From Bacteroidia bacterium (lineage in GTDB: Bacteria > Bacteroidota > Bacteroidia > Palsa-965): a stretch of DNA of 64,000 nt. Both the position numbers and the translations under genes were made by a program. Each line of letters starts with the position of its first letter. The first letter of the stretch is position 1. The stretch is taken from assembly GCA_025454955.1 (NCBI GenBank), contig JALONL010000028.1:1-64000 (forward strand), written 5' to 3'. The notes beneath the pieces were generated by a model. The model made no database searches, had not been told where the DNA came from, and saw only the letters and a list, made by a program, of their open reading frames with translations. Positions 34,405-43,502 of the stretch are shown here, piece by piece.

Positions 34405-34412
34405 CAAAGGTA
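34405..34412 (-). promoter_or_regulatory. Promoter -7 element, rlmN
   Basis: On the minus strand this reads TACCTTTG, an exact match to TAnnTTTG, ending seven bases before the rlmN ATG. No clear -33. Confidence 0.5.
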
Positions 34413-34432
34413 CGCAAAAGCAGGTAATGGGT

Positions 34433-34915
34433 TTATTTTACTATTATGTTGAATAAGCTGAGGCGCGTGGTATGTTTGGCGGGGAGGTGCGGAACAGTGT
34501 CTGTAAGGAAATCGGTAAATACATAACGGCTTCCGTTTTTCATGAGTAAGCGTGTATGGTGGTATTGATGAAATACCAGACCACCGGGGATGTGCGTAGA
34601 TTTCTTTCCGGTTCTTCGTTGTATTTCGTTTATCTCGCTAAAGGGTAAACGGGTTTTCTCAAATTTCCGGTGAATGATAATTGTTTTGTTTGCGTAATCT
34701 ACCTCCATGTATTTTCCGTAATCGTGAAAGAAATACAGGAGGTGAAAAAATATTCCGGTAAGCCCAATAATACATAGTAGTATGGCTAAGACAATAAATT
34801 TGGGTTTGTAGTCGATTGCAAAAATGAGTGCGCCGCTTAGGCCGATGAGGATAAAGCTTATCAACAGGTAAAACAGATTGTGTGCGGGGTTAAACTTGTG
34901 TATTTGGGTGGTCAT
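34433..34915 (-). CDS. Small membrane protein with PH-like domain, 160 aa
   Basis: Two N-terminal membrane helices (LFYLLISFILIGLSGALIF and FIVLAILLCIIGLTGIFFHLL) are followed by a soluble region (KYMEVDYANKTIIIHRK ... LPFSEINEIQRR ... HTRLLMKNG). The strand pattern resembles bacterial PH-like domains found in small membrane proteins. Assignment is tentative. It ends 35 bases before rlmN on the same strand. Confidence 0.6.
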   Translation of the reverse strand: MTTQIHKFNPAHNLFYLLISFILIGLSGALIFAIDYKPKFIVLAILLCIIGLTGIFFHLLYFFHDYGKYMEVDYANKTIIIHRKFEKTRLPFSEINEIQRRTGKKSTHIPGGLVFHQYHHTRLLMKNGSRYVFTDFLTDTVPHLPAKHTTRLSLFNIIVK

Positions 34916-35029
34916 GAACTGAATTGGCTGGTTGCGGTAGTTTCGATTTGATTAAAATTCTGAAATAATTTAATTGGCTGGTTGTTGTAATGGTCGATTC
35001 AATCATTAAAAATTCTCTTCATAAAAATT

Positions 35030-35193
35030 GGAGCGAACCTGAAGGTGCAATAAAAAACCGTTCGCTCCGGCTTTCCGTTCCAATCTGCTAAAACAAAAAT
35101 AATTTACTCGTAAACACCTCCGGGGTCTGCAAGACCCCGGAGGTGTGATACTCGTTTTTTTTGTTTTAGCAGATTTCCACTGCAATCCGGGCT
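35030..35193. repeat. Composite intergenic repeat, copy 3, with nested hairpin core
   Basis: In the 336-base gap 34916-35251. It starts with GGAGCG...CTTTCCGTTCC (35030-35081) and ends with CAATCCGGGCT (35183-35193), the same ends as copies at 21.4 and 25.7 kb. Its core is a 92-bp unit bounded by perfect 17-bp inverted repeats (35083-35099, 35158-35174; ATCTGCTAAAACAAAAA) around a perfect 14-bp stem (35115-35128/35132-35145). A related core stands alone at 52020-52115. No coding potential; nothing else seen in the gap. Confidence 0.85.
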
Positions 35194-35251
35194 AGAGAAT
35201 CATTCCGGCTGGTGTTTCAAATTACCAATCCTTTTGCATCCCGGTAAAAAA

Positions 35252-35692
35252 TCAATCCCACACATACTTCCAGCTTCCATCCTTCTGCCTTTTCCACACT
35301 GTGTGATAAACGCCGGGATACTTCGACACTTTACCCGAAGTATCTGTATAAGTCCATTCATAACGCCCGTAAGAATGTCCCAGATCGCCCGACTCAGAGG
35401 CATCCACATAATCGGGCGACCATTTTACTTTGGCGGTTTTGTAAAATGTGGATGTGTGATAGTTTCGTATGCCTTCGCGGCCCGTGATAAGCGTATCGTT
35501 CTGTCGTTTAATCACGGCCTGCGAGTCGGCGTAGAAGTAAAATGCCTCGGCTACCGATTTTTCGGCGCACATGGTTTCGAAGGCTTTTTCGGCAGCGCGT
35601 ATTTCGGCTATGCTTTTTTCGCGCAGGTTTTCGCGTTTTGTTTCGCAGGCAGTCAGCGCAGCAAGCAGCGTTAGTGTGAGTATCAGGCGCAT
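35252..35692 (-). CDS. DUF4440/SnoaL-like lipoprotein, 146 aa
   Basis: The signal ends in a lipobox (TLLAALTAC, Cys at residue 16). The mature protein has the cone-shaped NTF2-like fold pattern of DUF4440: an N-terminal helix (IRAAEKAFETMCAEKSVAEAF), DSQAVIKRQNDTLITGREGIRNY, then strands ending in YHTVWKRQKDGSWKYVWD. Related proteins bind small ligands or act as calcium/calmodulin-association-like modules; the role here is unknown. Divergent from the amidohydrolase gene. Confidence 0.82.
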   Translation of the reverse strand: MRLILTLTLLAALTACETKRENLREKSIAEIRAAEKAFETMCAEKSVAEAFYFYADSQAVIKRQNDTLITGREGIRNYHTSTFYKTAKVKWSPDYVDASESGDLGHSYGRYEWTYTDTSGKVSKYPGVYHTVWKRQKDGSWKYVWD

Positions 35693-35762
35693 GTGAATGT
35701 AGTTTGATAAGCCAAGTTACGGCTTTATTTTTTCAATTAACTTCGTCCTACATTCTCATTTT

Positions 35763-36929
35763 ATGCGCTACCTCACGGCAAACCTCATTTACTCGGCACA
35801 TACCGGTTTTGTGAAAAACGGGGTGCTTGTAATGAATAACAACGGAGTGGTGGAAGAATTGCTGCACCCCGAAAAGGCCGCGGCATATTCGTTACAAACC
35901 GAATTTTTCGATGGCGTGCTTTGTCCGGGCTTTGTAAACGCACATTGCCACCTCGAACTTTCGCACCTGCGCGGGGCCATAGCGCCACATACCGGTTTTG
36001 CAGGTTTTGCCAAAGAACTTATTCCCAAACGCAATCAGTACGGCGATCAGGAAATTACTGCGGCCGCTGCGGCAGGTTGTGCCGAACTTTATAATGGCGG
36101 TACACAGGCTGTGGGCGATATTGCCAATACCACACATTCTTTCCACGCCAAACTTCATTCGCCGCTGCGTGTACACACTTTCATCGAACTGCTTGCGCTC
36201 AATCCGGCGCTGGCCGGTAAAGTGATGGAGAGCGGAAAAGCCTTGCTCAATGAGTGCCCGCAACCGGCCTCGCTTACGCCACATGCGCCGTATTCGGTTT
36301 CGCCGCTTTTGCTGCAAAGTATTGCCGCTTCCCATCATGCCATGCCGCTGAGCATTCACAACCAGGAAAGCCGCGCCGAAAACGAGTTTTTTGAAACAGG
36401 CCGGGGGCGTGTAAACGAGCTTTACGAATTTCTGAATATCGACATAAGCTGGTTTACACCGCCGGGCACAAATGCCTTGCGCAGCACGCTTCCGCACCTG
36501 CTCACGCAAAGGCCGCTGCTGCTGGTACATAATACGTTTACCAGCCTCGCCGATTTGCAATGGGCCGAAACACAGCACAAAAACCTGCACTGGTGTTTTT
36601 GCCCCAATGCCAATTTGTACATCGAAAATACCCTGCCCGATTTCATGCAGTTTTACCGCCAGGGTGTGCGCTGCTGCATCGGCACCGACAGTCTGGCCTC
36701 CAACCACAGCCTTTCCATTCTCGACGAGTTGAAAGTAATTGCAGCACACGCGCCCGAAATTCCTTTGGCCACGCTGCTCCAATGGGCCACCGCCAACGGC
36801 GCGGCTGCACTCAATATTGCGGAGGTTGGAAGTTTCACACCCGGCAGCAGCCCCGGAGTAATTTTACTTCGCGGCGTGGATGAACATACCGGCATTTCGG
36901 CCGATGCCAGCGTGGAACGTATTTACTGA
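35763..36929 (+). CDS. Amidohydrolase-family metal-dependent deaminase/hydrolase
   Basis: A 388-aa TIM-barrel amidohydrolase. The metal-binding HxH is in GFVNAHCHLELSH near residue 63, and HNQESRAE, a following LVHNTF histidine and GTDSLASNHS carry the further ligands. This places it in the TRZ/ATZ/SsnA/MtaD-like branch, which includes S-adenosylhomocysteine, guanine and aminodeoxyfutalosine deaminases. Substrate cannot be chosen from sequence alone. Its end overlaps the convergent ispD stop by seven bases. Confidence 0.85.
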   Translation: MRYLTANLIYSAHTGFVKNGVLVMNNNGVVEELLHPEKAAAYSLQTEFFDGVLCPGFVNAHCHLELSHLRGAIAPHTGFAGFAKELIPKRNQYGDQEITAAAAAGCAELYNGGTQAVGDIANTTHSFHAKLHSPLRVHTFIELLALNPALAGKVMESGKALLNECPQPASLTPHAPYSVSPLLLQSIAASHHAMPLSIHNQESRAENEFFETGRGRVNELYEFLNIDISWFTPPGTNALRSTLPHLLTQRPLLLVHNTFTSLADLQWAETQHKNLHWCFCPNANLYIENTLPDFMQFYRQGVRCCIGTDSLASNHSLSILDELKVIAAHAPEIPLATLLQWATANGAAALNIAEVGSFTPGSSPGVILLRGVDEHTGISADASVERIY

Positions 36930-37594
36930 TTCATTCGCAGCAGTGCCTCGGCCACCACCATGTCTGACGGGGTGGTGAGTTTTATATTTTCCCTGTTGCC
37001 CTCGGTAAGTGTAATGGTATGTCCTGCGGCTTCGGCCACGCTGGCATCGTCGGTAAAATGCGGTTGATGATTTTGCTGATACGCCTCGCGCAGCAGTTCG
37101 GTGCGGAAACATTGCGGGGTTTGAATGAGGCGAAACTGCCCACGATCGGCCGCAATGCTGTAGCCGTCTTCCACACGCCGTATCGAATCAATGAGTTCCA
37201 CCGCCGGAATGCCTGTGCCGTGTGCCACTGCGGCGCCAAAAGCCAGCGCAATGGTTTCAATGCTTACCAGCGGACGCACCGCATCATGCACAGCCACTAG
37301 CGCTGTCGTAACTAACGCCAGCCCATTTTTCACCGAATCGAAACGCGTAATGCCGCCCGCTGTCACCTGCACATCAAATCCTGCTGTGCCATACGTTTGC
37401 CTGATTTCATTCCAGCGTTCAAATTCTGTTTCGGGCAGCACAAGTATTACTTCCAGCGAAGCATCAAACAGCGCAAATTTTTCGAGTGTATGAATAAGCA
37501 CCGGCTTTTCGGCCAGCATAAGAAACTGCTTGGGAATGCTTGCCATCATGCGGCTTCCGCTGCCTCCGGCTACTATGATTACTGATTTTTTCAC
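36923..37594 (-). CDS. ispD: 2-C-methyl-D-erythritol 4-phosphate cytidylyltransferase
   Basis: Second committed step of the MEP isoprenoid pathway, making CDP-methylerythritol from MEP and CTP. The 223-aa product has the nucleotide-binding motif AGGSGSRMMASIPKQF near residue 8, AVHDAVRPLVS near residue 100, IQTPQCFRTELL and FTDDASVAE. Length is normal for the family. The start is GTG 37594 (MKKSVII), supported by a near-consensus -7 element (TACTTTCG, minus strand) about 30 bases upstream; the frame stays open for 42 further codons with no homology. Confidence 0.95.
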   Translation of the reverse strand: MKKSVIIVAGGSGSRMMASIPKQFLMLAEKPVLIHTLEKFALFDASLEVILVLPETEFERWNEIRQTYGTAGFDVQVTAGGITRFDSVKNGLALVTTALVAVHDAVRPLVSIETIALAFGAAVAHGTGIPAVELIDSIRRVEDGYSIAADRGQFRLIQTPQCFRTELLREAYQQNHQPHFTDDASVAEAAGHTITLTEGNRENIKLTTPSDMVVAEALLRMNQ

Positions 37595-37653
37595 GCCGAT
37601 AAAATCGAAAAAAATGTTCACCCGAAAGTACGTGTTTTTGAATGCAAAGCAAA

Positions 37654-37683
37654 GGGCGGCAATTTCCGAAGAAACTGCCGCCC
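37654..37683 (-). terminator. Hairpin, probable terminator of the TonB-receptor operon
   Basis: GGGCGGCA/TGCCGCCC stem extended by TTTC/GAAA around a CGAA loop, followed on the minus strand by a T-rich stretch (TTTGCTTTGC). It lies 40 bases after the receptor stop. The T-run is interrupted, so strength is uncertain. Confidence 0.5.
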
Positions 37684-37723
37684 GGCACCTGACCAGAAAA
37701 ACAGGTACACTGCATTGCATAAA

Positions 37724-40114
37724 TCAGAACTGCACGCGCCAGCTCAATACGGGAATTATCGGAGTCTGATAAGCCGTTTTAATGGTGTTGCTTTTCGCAT
37801 CGAAGTAATGCACAAATACATTTTTATTGTTGGTGGCATTCTGCAAATCGAGCGAAACCGTGCTGCTGTATTTTTTAAAGTCGCGGCGCAAACTGATGCG
37901 GATATCGGCACGGAAATAGTCGGGCAGTTTGTTTTCGAAAGCCCTGTTTTCGTAAACCACCGTTGAGCCTTGTGCAATGGAAGCCTCAAGATTAATGGGC
38001 GTTTCGCGGAACCCGCCTGTCCATACTATTTTACCGTTTATGCCCAGCACACGTTTTTTCTCGTTGCCAAATTCATATTCTTTGCCTATGGTAAACGTGG
38101 CCGCGTAGCTACCGTTGAAACGTGTATTGCGCCAAACTCCGTCGAGTGCCTTGTACTTCGAATCATACAACGAAGCCGAGAGCATGTAGTAAAAACGGTT
38201 TATGAAAAAACGTTCAATGGTAAGCTCGGCGCCGCGGTTAAGGCCTTTACCTCTGTTGGTAAGTGCTTCGGTTACAAAACCACCCATGTCGTTAAGCTGC
38301 GAGAAACTGCTCGTGGGGTCGGCCGATACGGGAATGTTAAACAACCATTGCTGATACACCTCGGCTTTTATGCGCGAGTTTTTGCCAAACGGCCGCTCGT
38401 AGCCCAGCACAAGATGATGTGCTTTGGAGAGGCCAAGGTTTTTGTTTGGCTCGTAAGTGGTGGTGGAATTTTCGCTCACTGCCACATCGGCAAAGTACGT
38501 GCCCAGCGGAAGCACCTGGCTGTGCAGGCCGTAGCCCAGGCTGAGTGTATTGCGGGGCAAAAATTCCCAGCGCGCACCTGCACGGGGTTCAACCGAAGTT
38601 TTCCCGTTGAGTTGTAAGTAAAGCAGATGCGCCCCGGCGTTTACGGTTAAATTCGGCAGCGGACGGTATTGCCACTGCGAATAAGATTGTATGGTGTTTG
38701 TGTTGCCCTTGTCGCTCAGTACGGTGCGCAAGGCCGAAATGTCTTCGTCGTAAAAACGCTGGCTGAAATCGAAGCCCAGACGGTTAATTATAAGTCCGCT
38801 GCGCAGCGTATGCTTTGCATTGAATTTGTGCGTAACCGTAGTGCTCAGCGTAACTTTCTGCTGATTGAAAAGCTGATCGAAAGTAGTGCGCTGCTGATAA
38901 TTGTCCAGCACATAACGTTCGTTGTAACCGTTGCCGGTGCCCGAAATTACAAATGCGTTGTGCATGTATGTTTTTTCGCCGAGTATGATGCGGTGTGTAA
39001 TGCCTGCCGCCCCGGTGTTGGCAATGAAGCGCGAGCCGTAGCGCATCCACTCTTCTTCCCATTGTGTGGAATCGAGTTTCGAGGCGTAGTTCTGGCTGCT
39101 TAATCCGCCAAAACCGAACAACGAAAACGTACCGGCCTTGCCTGCGGGAAATACAAAGTTGAAAGATAAATCCTGAAAGTTGGTCACGCCGCCATCGTCG
39201 GGAAGCAGGCCGGCATTGCTCAGCAGGCTTAGTGTGGAATAGCGGTAGTTGATAAGGTATGAGCCGCCGTATTTTTTCGAGAACGGGCCTTCTACCGCGG
39301 CATCAATGCCCAGCACACCTGCTTGGAAAGTGAATTCGCGTTTTTCGTTATTGCCCGGGCGCAGGCGCAAATCGAATACGCCCGAAAGTGCATTGCCATA
39401 TTCGGCGGCAAAAGCGCCGGTCATGAAATCGGAGTTGGTGAGCAGTTGTGCGCTGAGAATGGAAATGCCGCCGCCCGCTGTGCCTACATTGCTGAAATGG
39501 TTCGGGTTGGGCACTTCCACGCCTTCCATGCGCCAGAGCAAACCGTTGGGCGCATTGCCGCGAATAACAATAATATTGTTCCCGTCGCCCGCCGATTGCA
39601 CACCGGCAAACGACATGGCCATGCGGGCAGGATCGTTTACGGCTGCGGCAAAACGCTGTGTTTCTTCCACCGAAAATGTACGCGCACTTACCGACGACAT
39701 TTCGTTGAGCGGCTTTTCCTTGTCGGTGGTGGCTTCAATAACCACCTCGCTGGCGGTAATTACCTTTTCGGTCATCTCGATATTGAGCACCAGTTCCTTG
39801 CCCGATGTCACGTCCACATTCAGCATAAGCTCTTCGTAGCCGGTGAGCATTACTTTGAGTGTGTGGCGGCCCACCGGAATCTGTGCCAGCCTGAAACGGC
39901 CTTCCACATCGGTGGCCGTGCCTTTGGGCGGAACAAGGTCGATTATCGACACCACAGCGCCCGGAAGCGGTGTGCGTATTTGTTTATCCACCACCGTACC
40001 ACGCACGGTTTGAACAAGTGTGGCTGTTTGCGCCAGCGAAGTAATGGCAAACAGGCAAAGCAGTAGCACGCTCAGAATAAGACTGAGCAAAAGTTTTTGA
40101 AGAGAAGCTGACAT
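37724..40114 (-). CDS. TonB-dependent outer-membrane receptor
   Basis: A 796-aa receptor with a signal peptide (1-29), a CarboxypepD-regulatory-like domain (about 36-120, with RGTVVDKQIRTPLPGAVVSI), a plug domain (about 140-255, with IIVIRGNAPNGLLWRMEGVEVPNPNHF) and a beta-barrel ending in a terminal Phe (LSWRVQF). There is no STN signalling domain. No SusD-type lipoprotein follows, so it is not a SusCD pair; the substrate is unknown. It is 40 bases downstream of the surface-repeat gene on the same strand, which links it to the ECF sigma locus. Confidence 0.93.
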   Translation of the reverse strand: MSASLQKLLLSLILSVLLLCLFAITSLAQTATLVQTVRGTVVDKQIRTPLPGAVVSIIDLVPPKGTATDVEGRFRLAQIPVGRHTLKVMLTGYEELMLNVDVTSGKELVLNIEMTEKVITASEVVIEATTDKEKPLNEMSSVSARTFSVEETQRFAAAVNDPARMAMSFAGVQSAGDGNNIIVIRGNAPNGLLWRMEGVEVPNPNHFSNVGTAGGGISILSAQLLTNSDFMTGAFAAEYGNALSGVFDLRLRPGNNEKREFTFQAGVLGIDAAVEGPFSKKYGGSYLINYRYSTLSLLSNAGLLPDDGGVTNFQDLSFNFVFPAGKAGTFSLFGFGGLSSQNYASKLDSTQWEEEWMRYGSRFIANTGAAGITHRIILGEKTYMHNAFVISGTGNGYNERYVLDNYQQRTTFDQLFNQQKVTLSTTVTHKFNAKHTLRSGLIINRLGFDFSQRFYDEDISALRTVLSDKGNTNTIQSYSQWQYRPLPNLTVNAGAHLLYLQLNGKTSVEPRAGARWEFLPRNTLSLGYGLHSQVLPLGTYFADVAVSENSTTTYEPNKNLGLSKAHHLVLGYERPFGKNSRIKAEVYQQWLFNIPVSADPTSSFSQLNDMGGFVTEALTNRGKGLNRGAELTIERFFINRFYYMLSASLYDSKYKALDGVWRNTRFNGSYAATFTIGKEYEFGNEKKRVLGINGKIVWTGGFRETPINLEASIAQGSTVVYENRAFENKLPDYFRADIRISLRRDFKKYSSTVSLDLQNATNNKNVFVHYFDAKSNTIKTAYQTPIIPVLSWRVQF

Positions 40115-40154
40115 ATTAGTTTGTGTTGGGAAATTGTATTGGCTTGAAATCCGA

Positions 40155-41342
40155 TCAGAAGAAACGCAAACCTATTTTTCCTCCGGCCCAGGCGCGCACT
40201 GTCCAGCGGTTGTCGAAGGTTTGGTTGTAGAAATCGAAAGGCACAAATCCGGCCATCGACTCGCTGCCCGCCATGCCCTGAATGTCATATACAAACACAT
40301 TCAGCGCAGGGCCTGCAAACACAGAAATGTTTTTGGTGATATGAAAATCCACCAGCGGCTCCAGGCGCACCAGTTCGCTCACACGTTCGTTAAACGAATT
40401 GCGACTTACATGATGGCCGGTAAGGTCTATGACCATATCCATGCGCTTTGTAAGCTTTATGGCCGAACCAATGCCGTAGTGATAACTCCAGTAAGTATCG
40501 TTGTTGCGCTGTGTGATCCCAAAGCCGATGATGTTGTGAAACAAATGGCTGCCGGTGTGGAAAGACGTATTGAAGAGCATGCTTTCGCTCGAAGAAATTT
40601 CCAGTTTGTGATAACCATGACGTACAAAGCTGAATACGCCGATGCTAGCGCCCTGCACACTGTCGGCGAAATTGAATACACCCAGCTGGAGTCCTTTTAC
40701 CTTGCGCGCATAATTTACGGCGCCAGAAATTTGTACACCATATACATCGCCATTGGCAATATTGAGTGCGCCGGCAATTTGTGCTCCTCGTATGTGTTGC
40801 GCATAATTAAGTGCGCCTGCCACCTGAAAAACTTCCGACTCTTTACCCGCAAAATTAAACGCCCCCGAAAACTGTCCGCCCCGTGCTTTGCCCGCTACAA
40901 TATTACCAGTACCCGCCAACTGAATGCCGTTAAGCTGTCCCGCATAATTAAAACTGCCCGCAGCCTGCACCGCAGTGGCGGTGTGGTTTGTCATATTCAT
41001 AACACCCGCTACCTGCACACCGCTTGCCGCCTGAGCCATATTGCCCACACCGCTAAACTGTGCACCGCTTATGGAATCGGTGGTAATGTTTACCACACCG
41101 CTAAGTTGCATTCCGGTAATGGGGCCATTACTCATATTAAACAACAGTGCAGTTTGTGTATTGATGTGCGAGGTGTCCGACACATTGCCAATAAGTGCTA
41201 ACTGATTGGCGCCGTTGTTTACACCCACTATGGTAACCGCTGCCGATTTTTGTGCCGGTGCGGGTTTGGGTTTCAATGAATCCTGCTGTGCGAAAGCGGC
41301 AGTACTGAATAATAAACCAAAAAGGAGATGCTGGCGTTTCAT
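40155..41342 (-). CDS. LA_2272-type surface-repeat protein, 395 aa
   Basis: A signal peptide (1-19) is followed by about ten imperfect 21-22-residue repeats of the form GxQxAGxxNxAxxxxGVQ (residues about 55-245), then a beta-rich C-terminal region of about 150 residues that resembles an outer-membrane barrel. The repeats match the LA_2272 surface-repeat type. They are shared with the C-terminal two thirds of the STN protein upstream. A CGTAGG motif lies 47 bases upstream, similarly placed to one before the sigma gene. The function of these repeats is not established. Confidence 0.8.
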   Translation of the reverse strand: MKRQHLLFGLLFSTAAFAQQDSLKPKPAPAQKSAAVTIVGVNNGANQLALIGNVSDTSHINTQTALLFNMSNGPITGMQLSGVVNITTDSISGAQFSGVGNMAQAASGVQVAGVMNMTNHTATAVQAAGSFNYAGQLNGIQLAGTGNIVAGKARGGQFSGAFNFAGKESEVFQVAGALNYAQHIRGAQIAGALNIANGDVYGVQISGAVNYARKVKGLQLGVFNFADSVQGASIGVFSFVRHGYHKLEISSSESMLFNTSFHTGSHLFHNIIGFGITQRNNDTYWSYHYGIGSAIKLTKRMDMVIDLTGHHVSRNSFNERVSELVRLEPLVDFHITKNISVFAGPALNVFVYDIQGMAGSESMAGFVPFDFYNQTFDNRWTVRAWAGGKIGLRFF

Positions 41343-41388
41343 GTGATTGATGTTGTTCTGAATTATGACCCGTCAAAAGAATATTACC

Positions 41389-41394
41389 CCTACG
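41389..41394 (-). promoter_or_regulatory. Candidate ECF-sigma -10 element (CGTAGG), surface-repeat operon
   Basis: Minus strand reads CGCGTAGGGGTAA, 47 bases upstream of the 41342 start. CGTAGGGG recurs before the ECF sigma gene. Many ECF sigma factors use a CGTA-like -10; the assignment is inferred from recurrence and position. Confidence 0.4.
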
Positions 41395-41398
41395 CGGC

Positions 41399-41428
41399 AC
41401 AAAAAAAATCCGCACAATTTGTGCGGAT
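41399..41428 (-). terminator. Intrinsic terminator after the STN gene
   Basis: Near-perfect 10-bp stem ATCCGCACAA/TTGTGCGGAT followed on the minus strand by nine Ts. It separates the sigma-FecR-STN transcript from the surface-repeat/receptor transcript. Confidence 0.85.
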
Positions 41429-41507
41429 CAGAATAATGAGAGAAAAATTTTTCGGAAAATTTGAAACGAGACTTATTGATTTGTCAAATAAGTTCTAATC
41501 ATTTCCA

Positions 41508-43502
41508 CTACAAAAAACGTATGGAAACCGAGGCTCCTATCCACAACCGGCGGGTATTGGCTGAGCCAACTTTTTCATATAACACGTTTCCGATATAGGG
41601 TGTAAACCAATTCTCCTGATTGTTGTTGGTGTAATAATTCAGCACCGGCCCTGCGGCAATGGCAAAGGTGGAAACAGGTGCCCATTCAAATTTTGGGGTA
41701 AGTTGCATCAGGCTGCTTCTGGAAAGAGTCCATGAAGAACGGTTTATCTGACTTACGGTATAATCAACCGTAAGGCGCAGGGTTTGTTTCTGGTTGAGAT
41801 TGAAACGTGTACCCGCACCATACCCCACACTCCAGTAAGGATGATTGGTTTGCACACCACGACCCACCGATACAATATTGTAAAAACGGGGAATACCGGT
41901 GCGGAAAGAAGCAGTAAGGAAACCTTTTTCGTTGCCCGAAATTTCAATCTGGTGTACTCCGTTTTTCACAAAACTCAACACGCCGAATACAGCGCCCGAC
42001 TGATACTCTTTGCAAATGTTGAATGTGCCCACCTGAAAGCCGTTCAGTTTTCCGGTTCGATTGAGTAAAGCCGAAAATTGCACGCCTTCAATATCGTATT
42101 TCATCCAGTTTACGGCTCCGGCTATTTGTACACCTTTGCCCGAAGTGCCGTAATTGTAAGCTCCGGCAAGTTGCACTGTATTCATTGTATCAATTACAAA
42201 ATTTGCACCACCTGCCGCCTGCAGCCCGTCTATTTTCTTTGCATAATTAAGCCACCCCGAAACCTGTGCGCCGGTAAGATGTCCCTGGATGGCATTTACG
42301 GCACCCGATACCTGTATGCAATTTGCATTGCCAATAATTCCGTTTACACTTCCTGCACCCTGTATGCCGTATATGTATTTCTGGCTCACATTTACCGCGC
42401 CCGAAAGTTGTATGCCGTACATACTGTCGAGTGCAAAATTGCCGCAACCGGCAAGCTGTACACCTTTTACTTTTTCGGTTACTAAGTTAAATGCACCGGC
42501 GGCCTGCACACCTTCCACATTGCCCATAACCACATTGGCGGCACCTGCTATCTGCACATACTTTACATCGCCGCGATCGATGTTTAATGCGCCGCCTATT
42601 TCAAACACATCTGTTCCTCCGGTGTATCCGGCAATGAGGTTGAAGGAATATTTGTTGCGCGTTTTGCCGGTAAGCAGTCCGCGTGTGGAAATTCCCGGAA
42701 CGAGCGATACCTGCGAATTGCCTTTAAACACATCGTCTTTCAGGTTGCTGAACTGTATGCGTTGTGCGCGGTTAAGCAGGCCGTTGGCCCATTCGAAACG
42801 TATTCGTTTAAACTCTGCGGAGGTGGAGTCGGGTGCTTCACCGGTAATGGCGTAGAGCGAGTCGGTGGCTCGTCCGGGTGAGATTACAATGGGTTCGGGA
42901 GGCGGAATGGGGCGCAACGCAATATCGGCCGTGAGGTTTGAGTTTGGAGTGATGCTTATGGTTGTATCAAAATAGCCGATGCGTTTAATGCGGATATTTA
43001 CCGGCTGTTTACCAGCGGGCATGGTAAGCGAATAAAATCCATATACATCAGAAATCACGGCTTCAATCCGTGCCGTGTCCACTATCGTTACATCGCGCAG
43101 TATGTAACCTGTTTTCTGATCGGTGATGTAGCCGCTGAGTTTGTATTCTGTTTTTTTAGGGGGAGCCGCAACTGCAGAAACGGCAAGCGGTTCGGGGGCG
43201 GCGGTGAGAATGATATGGTTGCCGCGCACTTTGTAATTTACCCGGTTTTCGAAAAGCAAATCCAATGCACGGCGAACAGTTACATTGGTTACATGCAGGC
43301 TGGCGATTTTATTTTTATCGAAAGCCTTGCTGCCGTAAGAGAAATCGAATGCGGCCTTTTCTGCGATATAAAGGAAAATATCTTCTGTTTTCTTGTTGTC
43401 AATGTTCACAGATATTTTCCGCTCCAACGGACTTACGTTGAGCTGTGCGTGCGCGTTTACAAAACACAGCAGGCCGATCAGCAGAAAATACAGATTACGC
43501 AT
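41508..43502 (-). CDS. STN-domain protein fused to surface repeats, 664 aa
   Basis: Three parts are visible after a signal peptide (1-19). An STN (secretin/TonB short N-terminal) domain spans residues 25-100 (KTEDIFLYIAEKAAFDFSYGS). A CarboxypepD-regulatory-like domain spans about 118-200 (LSGYITDQKTGYILRDVTIV). About eleven 21-22-residue surface repeats (GVQIAGAxN type) span about 295-520, followed by a barrel-like C-terminal region homologous to the protein at 40155. STN domains normally sit on TonB receptors and contact FecR; here the STN is carried by a repeat protein. Start overlaps the FecR stop by one base (TGATG). Confidence 0.82.
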   Translation of the reverse strand: MRNLYFLLIGLLCFVNAHAQLNVSPLERKISVNIDNKKTEDIFLYIAEKAAFDFSYGSKAFDKNKIASLHVTNVTVRRALDLLFENRVNYKVRGNHIILTAAPEPLAVSAVAAPPKKTEYKLSGYITDQKTGYILRDVTIVDTARIEAVISDVYGFYSLTMPAGKQPVNIRIKRIGYFDTTISITPNSNLTADIALRPIPPPEPIVISPGRATDSLYAITGEAPDSTSAEFKRIRFEWANGLLNRAQRIQFSNLKDDVFKGNSQVSLVPGISTRGLLTGKTRNKYSFNLIAGYTGGTDVFEIGGALNIDRGDVKYVQIAGAANVVMGNVEGVQAAGAFNLVTEKVKGVQLAGCGNFALDSMYGIQLSGAVNVSQKYIYGIQGAGSVNGIIGNANCIQVSGAVNAIQGHLTGAQVSGWLNYAKKIDGLQAAGGANFVIDTMNTVQLAGAYNYGTSGKGVQIAGAVNWMKYDIEGVQFSALLNRTGKLNGFQVGTFNICKEYQSGAVFGVLSFVKNGVHQIEISGNEKGFLTASFRTGIPRFYNIVSVGRGVQTNHPYWSVGYGAGTRFNLNQKQTLRLTVDYTVSQINRSSWTLSRSSLMQLTPKFEWAPVSTFAIAAGPVLNYYTNNNQENWFTPYIGNVLYEKVGSANTRRLWIGASVSIRFL

